NCBI GenBank assembly: GCA_002396665.1
Contig: DGYJ01000025.1
Span: 6,443-12,086, forward strand
Source: Bdellovibrionaceae bacterium UBA5009
GTDB lineage: Bacteria > Bdellovibrionota > Bdellovibrionia > Bdellovibrionales > Bdellovibrionaceae
Direction: 5' to 3'
Length of the DNA stretch: 5,644 nucleotides
The translations under genes were made by a program, and so were the position numbers. The notes beneath the pieces are model-generated. The model was not told where the DNA came from, did not search any database, and saw only the letters and a program-made list of their open reading frames with translations. Below are positions 1 to 5,644 of the stretch, in pieces (position 1 is the first letter of the stretch; the number at the start of each line of letters is the position of its first letter).

Positions 1-513
1 ATTATCTGTCAGCTTATTGTTATTCGAAACAAAGTTCCAACCGTGAACGTCATCAACGAATCCGTTGCCATCGTCATCTATTCCATTTGTGGACTTATCT
101 TTTCCATTTTTATCTAATCCGGTTTCGCCGGCATTGTTCCAAAGATTAGCTTTTAGATCTTCATGATTTGTATCAATTCCAGTGTCAATCACACAGACTT
201 TAATATCGCGGCTACCATGGGTGACACTCAATGCACGACCTGCATCAGATTTTTTTAGTCCCCAAGCTTGATTGATCGCTGGATCATTAAAAATTGCAGA
301 GGGCTCGTCAGACACTTGATTTGTTTTAGAAAAGATTTCTGATTCTTCTAAGGAGCGTGCGGTATCATCAGAGTTTTTCTTTTTGTAATGATCACCGAGG
401 GATGTGAACTCTGAAGAATCCCATTTTCCATCGACAGAATACATGACAGCCATTCCACCTAGAAAAAGAGTGAAAAAAAGTGCAATTCCGATGGCTAATT
501 TCAAAGACTGCAT
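1..513 (-). CDS. Subtilisin-family (S8) serine protease, N-terminal part, cut by window edge
   Basis: This is the first 171 residues of a subtilase, which hydrolyses peptide bonds outside the cytoplasm. Residues 5-25 form a hydrophobic signal peptide or signal anchor after a single Lys. A polar linker of about 50 residues follows, too short for a clear I9 inhibitor prodomain. A typical mature-domain start follows (NDPAINQAWGLKKSDAGRA, from about residue 77). Residues 104-114 (IKVCVIDTGID) hold the catalytic Asp110 of the S8 Asp-His-Ser triad. An Asp/Asn/Gly-rich loop at 134-155 resembles a calcium-binding insert of many bacterial subtilases. The frame is open to base 1 and ends in LTDN, just where family members usually continue into the His motif (HGTH), so His and Ser lie outside the window. 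The ATG at 513 was chosen because GAAGGGG sits 5 bases upstream and a signal sequence follows at once. Family assignment is firm; target and biological role are unknown. Confidence 0.9.
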   Translation of the reverse strand, partial: MQSLKLAIGIALFFTLFLGGMAVMYSVDGKWDSSEFTSLGDHYKKKNSDDTARSLEESEIFSKTNQVSDEPSAIFNDPAINQAWGLKKSDAGRALSVTHGSRDIKVCVIDTGIDTNHEDLKANLWNNAGETGLDKNGKDKSTNGIDDDGNGFVDDVHGWNFVSNNNKLTDN

Positions 514-518
514 TGAAG

Positions 519-525
519 CCCCTTC
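519..525 (-). promoter_or_regulatory. Ribosome binding site of the S8 protease gene
   Basis: The minus strand reads GAAGGGG, a purine-rich near-match to the Shine-Dalgarno core, 5 bases before the ATG at 513. It supports this start. Confidence 0.6.
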
Positions 526-552
526 AAGATTCTGAACATCTACGTGTCATCT

Positions 553-579
553 TTATCGGCGTCGGGGGAATAGAGTTAA
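553..579 (-). promoter_or_regulatory. Candidate sigma-28 (FliA) type promoter of the S8 protease gene
   Basis: On the minus strand TTAACTCT (579-572) is followed by 11 bases and then GCCGATAA (560-553). The -10 element matches the enterobacterial FliA consensus GCCGATAA at 8 of 8 positions. The -35 element matches TAAAGTTT at 5 of 8, and the 11-base spacing is the standard one. Transcription would begin near 546, giving a leader of about 33 bases with the ribosome binding site at its end. A competing weak housekeeping-type pair overlaps it: TTGAGA at 596-591, a 16-base gap, then TCTATT at 574-569. The match is seen directly; use by FliA is inferred. Confidence 0.45.
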
Positions 580-603
580 CACTGGAAGTGTCTCAAATTG
601 AGA
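579..603. repeat. Two abutting short inverted repeats, possible operator
   Basis: The plus strand shows ACACT-GGA-AGTGT (579-591), then TCTCAA-A-TTGAGA (591-603). Each is a perfect dyad (arms of 5 and 6 bases), and their centres are 12 bases apart. They lie immediately upstream of the candidate -35 element of the protease gene, a usual place for activator or repressor sites. Function is inferred only; short dyads can arise by chance. Confidence 0.3.
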
Positions 604-691
604 GTTTAAGACATTTGGTGCAAACAAAACTCGAAATTGAAGAAAGGCTCTTCTTCAGGGTGACTAAAAAATCGTCAATTTTATTGGATTA

Positions 692-716
692 AGAAAACCC
701 GCTGGGCGGGTTTTCT
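692..716. terminator. Bidirectional rho-independent terminator after the transglycosylase gene
   Basis: An 11-bp perfect stem, AGAAAACCCGC (692-702) paired with GCGGGTTTTCT (706-716), has a 3-base loop. The arms carry the A and T tracts, so either strand would give a GC-rich hairpin followed by a U-rich tail. On the minus strand it begins one base after the stop codon of the transglycosylase (718-720) and ends with TTTTCTT. It should stop that transcript before the protease gene. Confidence 0.88.
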
Positions 717-717
717 A

Positions 718-2895
718 TTAGCGGAATGATCCTGTGGAGGGCGGCCAACTCATCAGCGACTCTGGGAAGTCGAGGGGGCTTTGGGCGCTGGCTAAGCGTT
801 GGTAAAAAATATGATTTCGAAGAACGAGTTTCACATAGGTCCTTGTTTCTTCATAGGGGATTTCTTCAATAAATTCGACAATGTCAGCGCGGAATCTATT
901 TTTTAGCCAACCTTGAACAGCTTTTCCGCTGGCATTGTATCCGCAAGCTGTGAGGACTGTGTTGCGGCCGTATTTTGAAAAAAGATTTTTCATCTCGATG
1001 GCGCCCAAGGGGATATTGATTTCGGGCTTAAATAAATCAGCAGCTTCGTTGAAGGGGATATTGTTTTGCTGTGCAAGCTGTTCAGCAAGTGTTGGCAAAA
1101 GTTGCAATAATCCCATGGCGTCGGCAGAACTTCTGGCTTCTGGATTATAGGCCGACTCTTGTCTCATGATCGAGTATACAAAAAATGGATTGATGGAATT
1201 TTTTTCAGCCGCTGGGACGACATGTTCATCATAGGGGCGGGGAAATAAAAGTTCTGGATGGGTTTTAAGAAGATGATCCCGTGTTTGGGATTTAATTTTT
1301 GGAAGATAGGAAAAAAGTCGCACATAAAGATTCGCCCGGGCATAACCAGTTAAAAAACGAATCCAAGAAATTTCTGAAAGATTTTGCTGTTGAACTGAAT
1401 CTAAGGTGATATTTAAACCTTGTTCCAACACCTTTGCTTCTTGCACAAGAATCAGCCAATCTAATTTAACACCAACCTGGGCTGGAATTTCATTGATCAG
1501 ACTAAGGCTTAGATCTAATTCATCATGGGTTTCTAAATCCAATGCGGGCAATTGAAGTTGCCTGTCGCGATAAGATAGCAATCCATAAAATCCCAAAGGG
1601 TCTTGATCAGCTAAATCCTTATATGTGTCACTGGATTCAGATAAATTCAATTGGGATTGGCTGCGGGCCTTCCAAAACAAATACTTATATTTTTGGCTTG
1701 GATCTAAATTAAGCTGTAGAATTTGTTCAAGGCGTTCTAGGGACTTGTCGAATTTTTTTAATTTGTAATTCAGCCAAGTCGAAGTCCACAAAATCTTTTC
1801 GCGTAGGCCTGCAGTGGATTCGGGAAAAGTGAGTGCTTTTTCCAGTTCTGCATCGGCCTCTGTGAACTGGGCTTTTTCTTCTTTCATCCGTCCAATGATG
1901 AAATGGGTTTCATCCAGGGAGTATTTGTTTTTAAAAACACTTAATGATTTTTGTAAAAGTTGTGCTGCTTTTTCGCTTTGATCTTCTGTCCACAACTGTC
2001 GAGCTTGTTGTAAAAGTTGATCATGCCATCTTTTTACCCACACCTTTGAGGGATTATTTGTGGCTTGTTTTTCGATCCAAGTCGTGAATTCTTGATCGAC
2101 CGCAAGCAGCTCGGTTTTCATTTGGGCCACTTTGTAGGTGGCGCGAAGGCCCTTCCAGGCCTCATATTTTTCATCCGTTGTGGTGGATGTATTTTTGATA
2201 AAATTTCGATAGGTCGTTGCAGCTTGTGAAAACTGGCGGACTTGTCTTTGATCCTTAGCCACAGCCAACCACTGATTCACCGGAGGATTTTGTAAATAGC
2301 GGGGAAAACTTTGTGCCAATTGGGATTTTGCCTGTTGGATCAATTGTGCCGAGTTGATTTTTTCGGCAAGTTTAATAGCCTCCAAGAGAAGCTTTTCTTT
2401 TTTAAATGTTTGATCTTCATTGCGGGCTTCTTCCGTTTTTAGATCGAAATCATCTTGAAGACTAGTTGTTGTTAATACATGTCTTTTACGTACTTCGATG
2501 GAGAGCTCTTTGTACCAAGAATTTCGAAGGGCGGTATGATTTAAAAATTGTGGATCCAGTTGATCGCAAACTGTTTGGCTGCGCAGCCACGAAAGGTCCG
2601 AAAGTGGAAAATTTTTATTCACAGCAAGGCGACCATAAATTTGGCAAGACTGGGCTGGGTTTGATTTTTCTTGCAATTGAGCTTCACGGTAATCCATCCA
2701 CCAGTTGTCAGCCTCTGAAGAAGCCTGTGGGCGTGCGCTTTGAAGTTCACTTAAGCTGAGCTTTGACCAGACTTGGACTTTTTGAAATGTGGGTAAGGAA
2801 ACACTGGCGATTTGTCTTCGGGCCTCGTTGGACGAAATGTGTGAACAACCAAAGGCGACCAAAAAAGTAATAGTGATAAGGATTTGCGTTTTCAT
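718..2895 (-). CDS. slt: Slt70-type soluble-domain lytic transglycosylase, predicted lipoprotein
   Basis: The product (725 residues) would cleave the MurNAc-GlcNAc bond of peptidoglycan, forming 1,6-anhydroMurNAc ends, from the periplasmic face. Residues 1-17 are a short signal peptide with a relaxed lipobox (VAFGC). Cys17 would be lipidated, and Ser18 at +2 favours outer-membrane sorting by the E. coli rule. Residues ~60-540 are helical and repeat-like, matching the superhelical U domain of Slt70; the stretch around DPLGFYG (432-438) is typical of Slt70 relatives. The catalytic SLT domain spans about 560-690: RQES with general acid Glu580, MGLLQLLP (594-601), GYNASGKAV (652-660, where the family usually has YNAG) and ETRTYV (683-688). 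It is longer than E. coli Slt (about 645 with signal). ATG at 2895 is preceded by only a weak AGG 8 bases away, but the signal peptide fixes this start. It lies between two terminators, so it is probably monocistronic. The family call is firm; lipidation is likely. Confidence 0.93.
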   Translation of the reverse strand: MKTQILITITFLVAFGCSHISSNEARRQIASVSLPTFQKVQVWSKLSLSELQSARPQASSEADNWWMDYREAQLQEKSNPAQSCQIYGRLAVNKNFPLSDLSWLRSQTVCDQLDPQFLNHTALRNSWYKELSIEVRKRHVLTTTSLQDDFDLKTEEARNEDQTFKKEKLLLEAIKLAEKINSAQLIQQAKSQLAQSFPRYLQNPPVNQWLAVAKDQRQVRQFSQAATTYRNFIKNTSTTTDEKYEAWKGLRATYKVAQMKTELLAVDQEFTTWIEKQATNNPSKVWVKRWHDQLLQQARQLWTEDQSEKAAQLLQKSLSVFKNKYSLDETHFIIGRMKEEKAQFTEADAELEKALTFPESTAGLREKILWTSTWLNYKLKKFDKSLERLEQILQLNLDPSQKYKYLFWKARSQSQLNLSESSDTYKDLADQDPLGFYGLLSYRDRQLQLPALDLETHDELDLSLSLINEIPAQVGVKLDWLILVQEAKVLEQGLNITLDSVQQQNLSEISWIRFLTGYARANLYVRLFSYLPKIKSQTRDHLLKTHPELLFPRPYDEHVVPAAEKNSINPFFVYSIMRQESAYNPEARSSADAMGLLQLLPTLAEQLAQQNNIPFNEAADLFKPEINIPLGAIEMKNLFSKYGRNTVLTACGYNASGKAVQGWLKNRFRADIVEFIEEIPYEETRTYVKLVLRNHIFYQRLASAQSPLDFPESLMSWPPSTGSFR

Positions 2896-2912
2896 TATTT
2901 AAGCCTAGACAA

Positions 2913-2944
2913 AAAAAAGACCCTCTACAAGGAGGGTCTTTTTT
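2913..2944. terminator. Rho-independent terminator after htpX (palindromic, could act both ways)
   Basis: GACCCTC (2919-2925) pairs with GAGGGTC (2932-2938) around a 6-base loop. The A run and T run flanking the arms add six more possible pairs. On the minus strand the hairpin is followed by eight T residues (2918-2911). It lies 38 bases past the htpX stop codon. The T tract ends only 15 bases before the ATG of the transglycosylase gene, so it also forms most of that gene's upstream region. Confidence 0.9.
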
Positions 2945-2982
2945 GCGGCAGGTCATAGGGCGTGGGCTGTTTATATTTAGCT

Positions 2983-3879
2983 CTAGAAGCCCTTTCGAAG
3001 GGCCGCGATACGATCTTCAAGTTTTGGATGGGTCATAAACAATGCTGCAAGACCACCCTTGGGCCGAGATGAAATTTTCAAAGTAGCAAAGGCGTCTTTT
3101 TCTTCGCCTTCAAAGGGCCTTTGGCTGATCAGTTGTAAACGTTGTAGGGCAGCAATCATATTGTCAAGACTAGAAAATTTTGCAGCCCCAGCGTCGGCGC
3201 GGAATTCGCGTGCGCGCGAAAAGCTATTGACGACGATGGATCCCAAAACCGTAAACATAATGTCGCCAGCGATGGTGCAGGCAAAGTAAACTATATTGCT
3301 GTATTTTTCGTCGACATTCGAAGCAATAAGCCTTGCTAAAATTCTAGAAAAGAACATCGCAAAAGTATTCACAACTCCAGTGATCAAAGTCATGGTGATC
3401 ATGTCACCGTTGGCGATATGGGCGACCTCATGGGCAAGGACTCCGTCGATTTCATTGCTTTCCATTCGGCGTAAAAGTCCGCTGCTGACAGCAACAAGTG
3501 AATTCGAACGGCTAGGCCCAGTGGCAAAGGCATTCACGTCGTCAGATTCGTAGATTCCGACTTCGGGCATTTTTGGCAAATGGGCGCGACCGGCAAGATC
3601 GTGAACACGGTTGACCAATTGTCTAAGAGTGGGATCAGAAGTTTGCGGGTCAATGATTCGCACACCCATCATATTTTTGGCCATGAACTTTGACATCAGC
3701 AATGAAAAGAAAGCGCCGATCATACCGAAGAGGCCGCAATAGATAAGTAAACCTAAATCGCTGGAATGAATTCCTTGGATTCCTAAGAATTGTGAAATCA
3801 CAGTCCAGGCGATGCCGATGGTGACCATGACCAAAATATTCGTCAGTAAAAACAAACCAATCCGTTTAAACATTTGCAT
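2983..3879 (-). CDS. htpX: HtpX, membrane zinc metalloprotease (M48B)
   Basis: HtpX is an inner-membrane endoprotease that degrades damaged or misfolded membrane proteins, in E. coli together with FtsH. The product has 298 residues, close to the 293 of E. coli HtpX. Two N-terminal membrane segments (about 5-27 and 40-62) are followed by the catalytic region. The conserved NAFATG stretch lies near residue 116. The zinc motif HEVAH has His150, Glu151 (catalytic) and His154, and the third ligand is Glu225 in REFRAD. Two more hydrophobic segments (about 162-182 and 195-217) lie between the zinc motif and that Glu, as usual for the family. There are two nearby ATGs (codons 1 and 3). The first is preferred because AAGGAGG ends 6 bases before it. 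It follows clpA after 82 bp with no clear terminator and ends at its own terminator. All key residues are present. Confidence 0.97.
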   Translation of the reverse strand: MQMFKRIGLFLLTNILVMVTIGIAWTVISQFLGIQGIHSSDLGLLIYCGLFGMIGAFFSLLMSKFMAKNMMGVRIIDPQTSDPTLRQLVNRVHDLAGRAHLPKMPEVGIYESDDVNAFATGPSRSNSLVAVSSGLLRRMESNEIDGVLAHEVAHIANGDMITMTLITGVVNTFAMFFSRILARLIASNVDEKYSNIVYFACTIAGDIMFTVLGSIVVNSFSRAREFRADAGAAKFSSLDNMIAALQRLQLISQRPFEGEEKDAFATLKISSRPKGGLAALFMTHPKLEDRIAALRKGF

Positions 3880-3885
3880 AGATGT

Positions 3886-3892
3886 CCTCCTT
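3886..3892 (-). promoter_or_regulatory. Strong ribosome binding site of htpX
   Basis: The minus strand reads AAGGAGG, an almost full anti-16S match, 6 bases before the ATG at 3879. It decides between the two closely spaced ATGs in favour of the first and suggests efficient translation. Confidence 0.85.
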
Positions 3893-3921
3893 CAAATGTA
3901 TCAAAACATAGTTGTACATCT

Positions 3922-3950
3922 AAAGATGCCAATCCTTTTGGAATTGTCAA
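3922..3950 (-). promoter_or_regulatory. Possible htpX promoter in the clpA-htpX gap
   Basis: The minus strand carries TTGACA (3950-3945), a perfect sigma-70 type -35 hexamer. At 17 bases it is followed by ATCTTT (3927-3922), a poor -10. A small dyad, CATCT-AA-AGATG (3917-3928), overlaps the -10 position and might be an operator. The hexamer is 12 bases after the clpA stop codon. Because the -10 is poor, htpX may instead depend partly on read-through from clpA or on an alternative sigma factor. Confidence 0.3.
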
Positions 3951-3961
3951 CTGAAGGGGGC

Positions 3962-5644
3962 TTATACTGTTTCTTTTTGATCTGAAGACTTATTCTGTGT
4001 CATTTGACTGGTGCTAAAATGGAACTTAAGACTGTCTTTTTTTCCATCTTCGGTAGTCATTTCGACTTGCACTCGTCCGCCTTCAGAAAGTCGACCAAAT
4101 AATAATTCGTCAACCAAGGCCTTCTTAAGATGTTCATCCACAGTTCGACCAAGGGGGCGAGCACCGTAGGCTTTGTTGTAACCTTTTTTCAAAAGCCATT
4201 TTAAAACATCTTGGGTGACATTCAGTTCGACATTTTTATTGGCTAAAATCATTTTTAAATCATCAACAAATTTAGCAACAACCTTAATTAAAATTTCTTC
4301 GCTCAATTCTTTGAACTGAACAATGGCGTCCAGCCGATTCAAAAATTCTGGGGCAAAGGATTTTTTAATAATGTCCATGGAAAGATTTGATCTTTCGTCG
4401 TCAACAAGTCCAATGGACCCCTTAGAAACTTCAAAGGCTCCGGCATTGGAAGTCATAATTAAAATCACATTTTTAAAATGAGCGACACGTCCTTGGCCAT
4501 CGGTCAGCCGACCAGCATCCATGACTTGCAAAAGGGAACTCATAATATCAGGATGGGCTTTTTCAACTTCATCCAATAGCAAAACACAGTAGGGTGTTTT
4601 TGTGACAGCTTCAGTCAATAATCCACCGGATTCGTAGCCAACATATCCTGGGGGTGCGCCAATCAGTCTGGCAACGGCGTGCTTTTCCATGTACTCAGAC
4701 ATATCGAAACGGTGAAAGGGGAGTCCCTGCAATTCCGCCAACTGTTTTGTGACCTCAGTTTTTCCAACTCCGGTGGGGCCGACGAATAAAAAACTACCAA
4801 TTGGTTTTTGAGTCACAGAAAGGCCCGCGCGTGCAAGCTTAAGGCTTGCAACAACTTTATCGATGGCTTCGTCTTGACCAAAGATCAAGGCTTTTAGTTT
4901 TTTGTCGAGTTCTTTAAGTTGTGTTCGTTCTTGTGATGAAACACTTGTTAAAGGCAAGTTGGTCATTTTCGAAATTGTACGTTCGATATCACGCACATCA
5001 AGTTGAAGGATCTCTTCACTTTTTGGGGATTGTAGTCTTGCGGAACTTGCAGTTTCGTCGATCACATCAATGGCTTTATCAGGAAGCAGCGATCCTTGGA
5101 TATGTTTTTGCGAAAGTTCTATCGCCGAACGAAGGGCTTCGTCGGTGTAAGTGACCTTATGAAAATCTTCGTATTTTTTTTGCAGACCTTTTAAAATTAA
5201 AAAGGCTTCTTCTGCTTTTGGTTCTGACAAATCAATTTTTTGAAAGCGTCGGTTCAGGGCCCGATCTTTTTCAAAATGTTGTCGGTGCTCGGCATGGGTT
5301 GTTGATCCAATGCAGGGGAATTCACCACGGGTTAAAATAGGTTTAAGCAAATTAGAGGCATCCATGGAGCCACCCTCTACTGCGCCAGCTTTGACAATGC
5401 TGTGAATTTCATCAATAAAGAGAATGACACCTGGTTTGGCTTTCAGTGCCTTCAATACGCCTTTGAGGCGCTCTTCAAATTCACCCCTAAACTTGGTTCC
5501 AGCCACCAGTGAGCCCATATCGAGGGCAAATACTTCAGCGCCAAGTAATTGCTTAGGCACTTCACCACGCTGGATTTTCAGAGCCAAACCTTCAGCTATG
5601 GCTGTTTTACCAACACCAGGCTCACCCACATAGATCGGGTTATT
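3962..5644 (-). CDS. clpA: ClpA, ATP-dependent Clp protease ATP-binding subunit, N-terminus beyond window edge
   Basis: ClpA is the hexameric AAA+ unfoldase that feeds substrates to the ClpP peptidase in the cytoplasm. The 560 C-terminal residues are present (E. coli ClpA has 758); the frame stays open through base 5644 (NNPIYVGEPGVGKT), so the N-domain and start codon are outside. Numbering from the edge, D1 has Walker A GEPGVGKT (7-14), pore loop KFRG (51-54) and Walker B LFIDE (75-79). D2 has Walker A GPTGVGKT (289-296), pore loop GYVG (333-336) and Walker B LLLDE (355-359). IGL at 411-413 sits where ClpA and ClpX carry the ClpP-docking tripeptide, which argues for ClpA and against ClpB; the short linker between D1 and D2, without the long ClpB coiled-coil middle domain, agrees. 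ClpC is a less likely alternative. In many Gram-negative bacteria clpS lies just upstream, which cannot be checked here. No terminator is evident after the stop codon. Confidence 0.95.
   Translation of the reverse strand, partial: NNPIYVGEPGVGKTAIAEGLALKIQRGEVPKQLLGAEVFALDMGSLVAGTKFRGEFEERLKGVLKALKAKPGVILFIDEIHSIVKAGAVEGGSMDASNLLKPILTRGEFPCIGSTTHAEHRQHFEKDRALNRRFQKIDLSEPKAEEAFLILKGLQKKYEDFHKVTYTDEALRSAIELSQKHIQGSLLPDKAIDVIDETASSARLQSPKSEEILQLDVRDIERTISKMTNLPLTSVSSQERTQLKELDKKLKALIFGQDEAIDKVVASLKLARAGLSVTQKPIGSFLFVGPTGVGKTEVTKQLAELQGLPFHRFDMSEYMEKHAVARLIGAPPGYVGYESGGLLTEAVTKTPYCVLLLDEVEKAHPDIMSSLLQVMDAGRLTDGQGRVAHFKNVILIMTSNAGAFEVSKGSIGLVDDERSNLSMDIIKKSFAPEFLNRLDAIVQFKELSEEILIKVVAKFVDDLKMILANKNVELNVTQDVLKWLLKKGYNKAYGARPLGRTVDEHLKKALVDELLFGRLSEGGRVQVEMTTEDGKKDSLKFHFSTSQMTQNKSSDQKETV

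Noticed and set aside
935..1150. Plus-strand open frame of 71 codons
   Set aside because: It lies antisense inside the catalytic domain of the transglycosylase gene, which is clearly the coding strand. It has no ribosome binding site or recognisable product.
2466..2956. Open frames on both strands (2466-2759 plus, 2747-2956 minus) around the 5' end of the transglycosylase gene
   Set aside because: Both overlap the signal-peptide and N-terminal codons of the real gene. The minus-strand one would begin upstream of, and translate through, the htpX terminator hairpin.
3059..3553. Two plus-strand open frames antisense to htpX
   Set aside because: htpX has all its catalytic residues and a strong ribosome binding site on the other strand. 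These frames are shadows of it.
3910..3935. Sigma-54-like TTGGCAT on the minus strand upstream of htpX
   Set aside because: The required GC at the -12 position with correct spacing from the GG is absent, so it does not match the sigma-54 consensus.
3929..3960. Possible terminator hairpin after clpA (CCAA...TTGG)
   Set aside because: The stem is only 4 bp with no following T tract, too weak to call.
5627..5629. GTG at 5629 as a start codon for a short ClpA-like protein
   Set aside because: The frame continues upstream to the window edge as NNPIYV, the usual sequence before Walker A in ClpA. The GTG is an internal Val codon and the gene is simply cut by the window.
1..5644. A novel multigene defence, mobile or biosynthetic system
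   Set aside because: All substantial coding capacity is explained by four well-known families. No integrase, transposase, repeat array, toxin-antitoxin pair or compositional break is visible.

Overview
The window looks like ordinary chromosomal backbone from a Gram-negative bacterium with moderate to low G+C. The best guess is a Bdellovibrio-like predator (Bdellovibrionota). That guess rests on general resemblance: a lipoprotein-type Slt70 homologue, an Asp-rich subtilase, a ClpA homologue, and small gaps between genes. No rRNA or other phylogenetic marker is present, so the assignment is only an inference.

All four recognisable protein genes lie on the minus strand, so transcription runs from right to left. 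In that order they are: (1) clpA (3962-5644), truncated at the right edge, the AAA+ unfoldase partner of ClpP, with both ATPase modules and the ClpP-docking IGL loop visible; (2) htpX (2983-3879), a complete membrane zinc metalloprotease of family M48 with a strong ribosome binding site; (3) a complete 725-residue lytic transglycosylase of the Slt70 type with a lipoprotein signal (718-2895); (4) the N-terminal 171 residues of a subtilisin-family (S8) secreted or membrane-anchored serine protease (1-513), cut by the left edge just before its expected catalytic His motif.

Two strong palindromic terminators, at 692-716 and 2913-2944, bracket the transglycosylase gene. They separate it from htpX upstream and from the protease downstream. 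No convincing terminator is seen between clpA and htpX (82 bp), so some co-transcription is possible, although a consensus -35 hexamer lies in that gap. The 204-bp gap before the protease gene is the most interesting non-coding stretch. It carries an exact GCCGATAA -10 element with a partial -35 at the sigma-28 (FliA) spacing, and just upstream two abutting short inverted repeats that could bind a regulator.

Functionally the genes share a theme of cell-envelope and protein turnover: cytoplasmic proteolysis (ClpA), membrane protein quality control (HtpX), peptidoglycan cleavage (Slt) and extracytoplasmic proteolysis (S8). I see no mobile element, CRISPR array, tRNA, rRNA or novel multigene system here.
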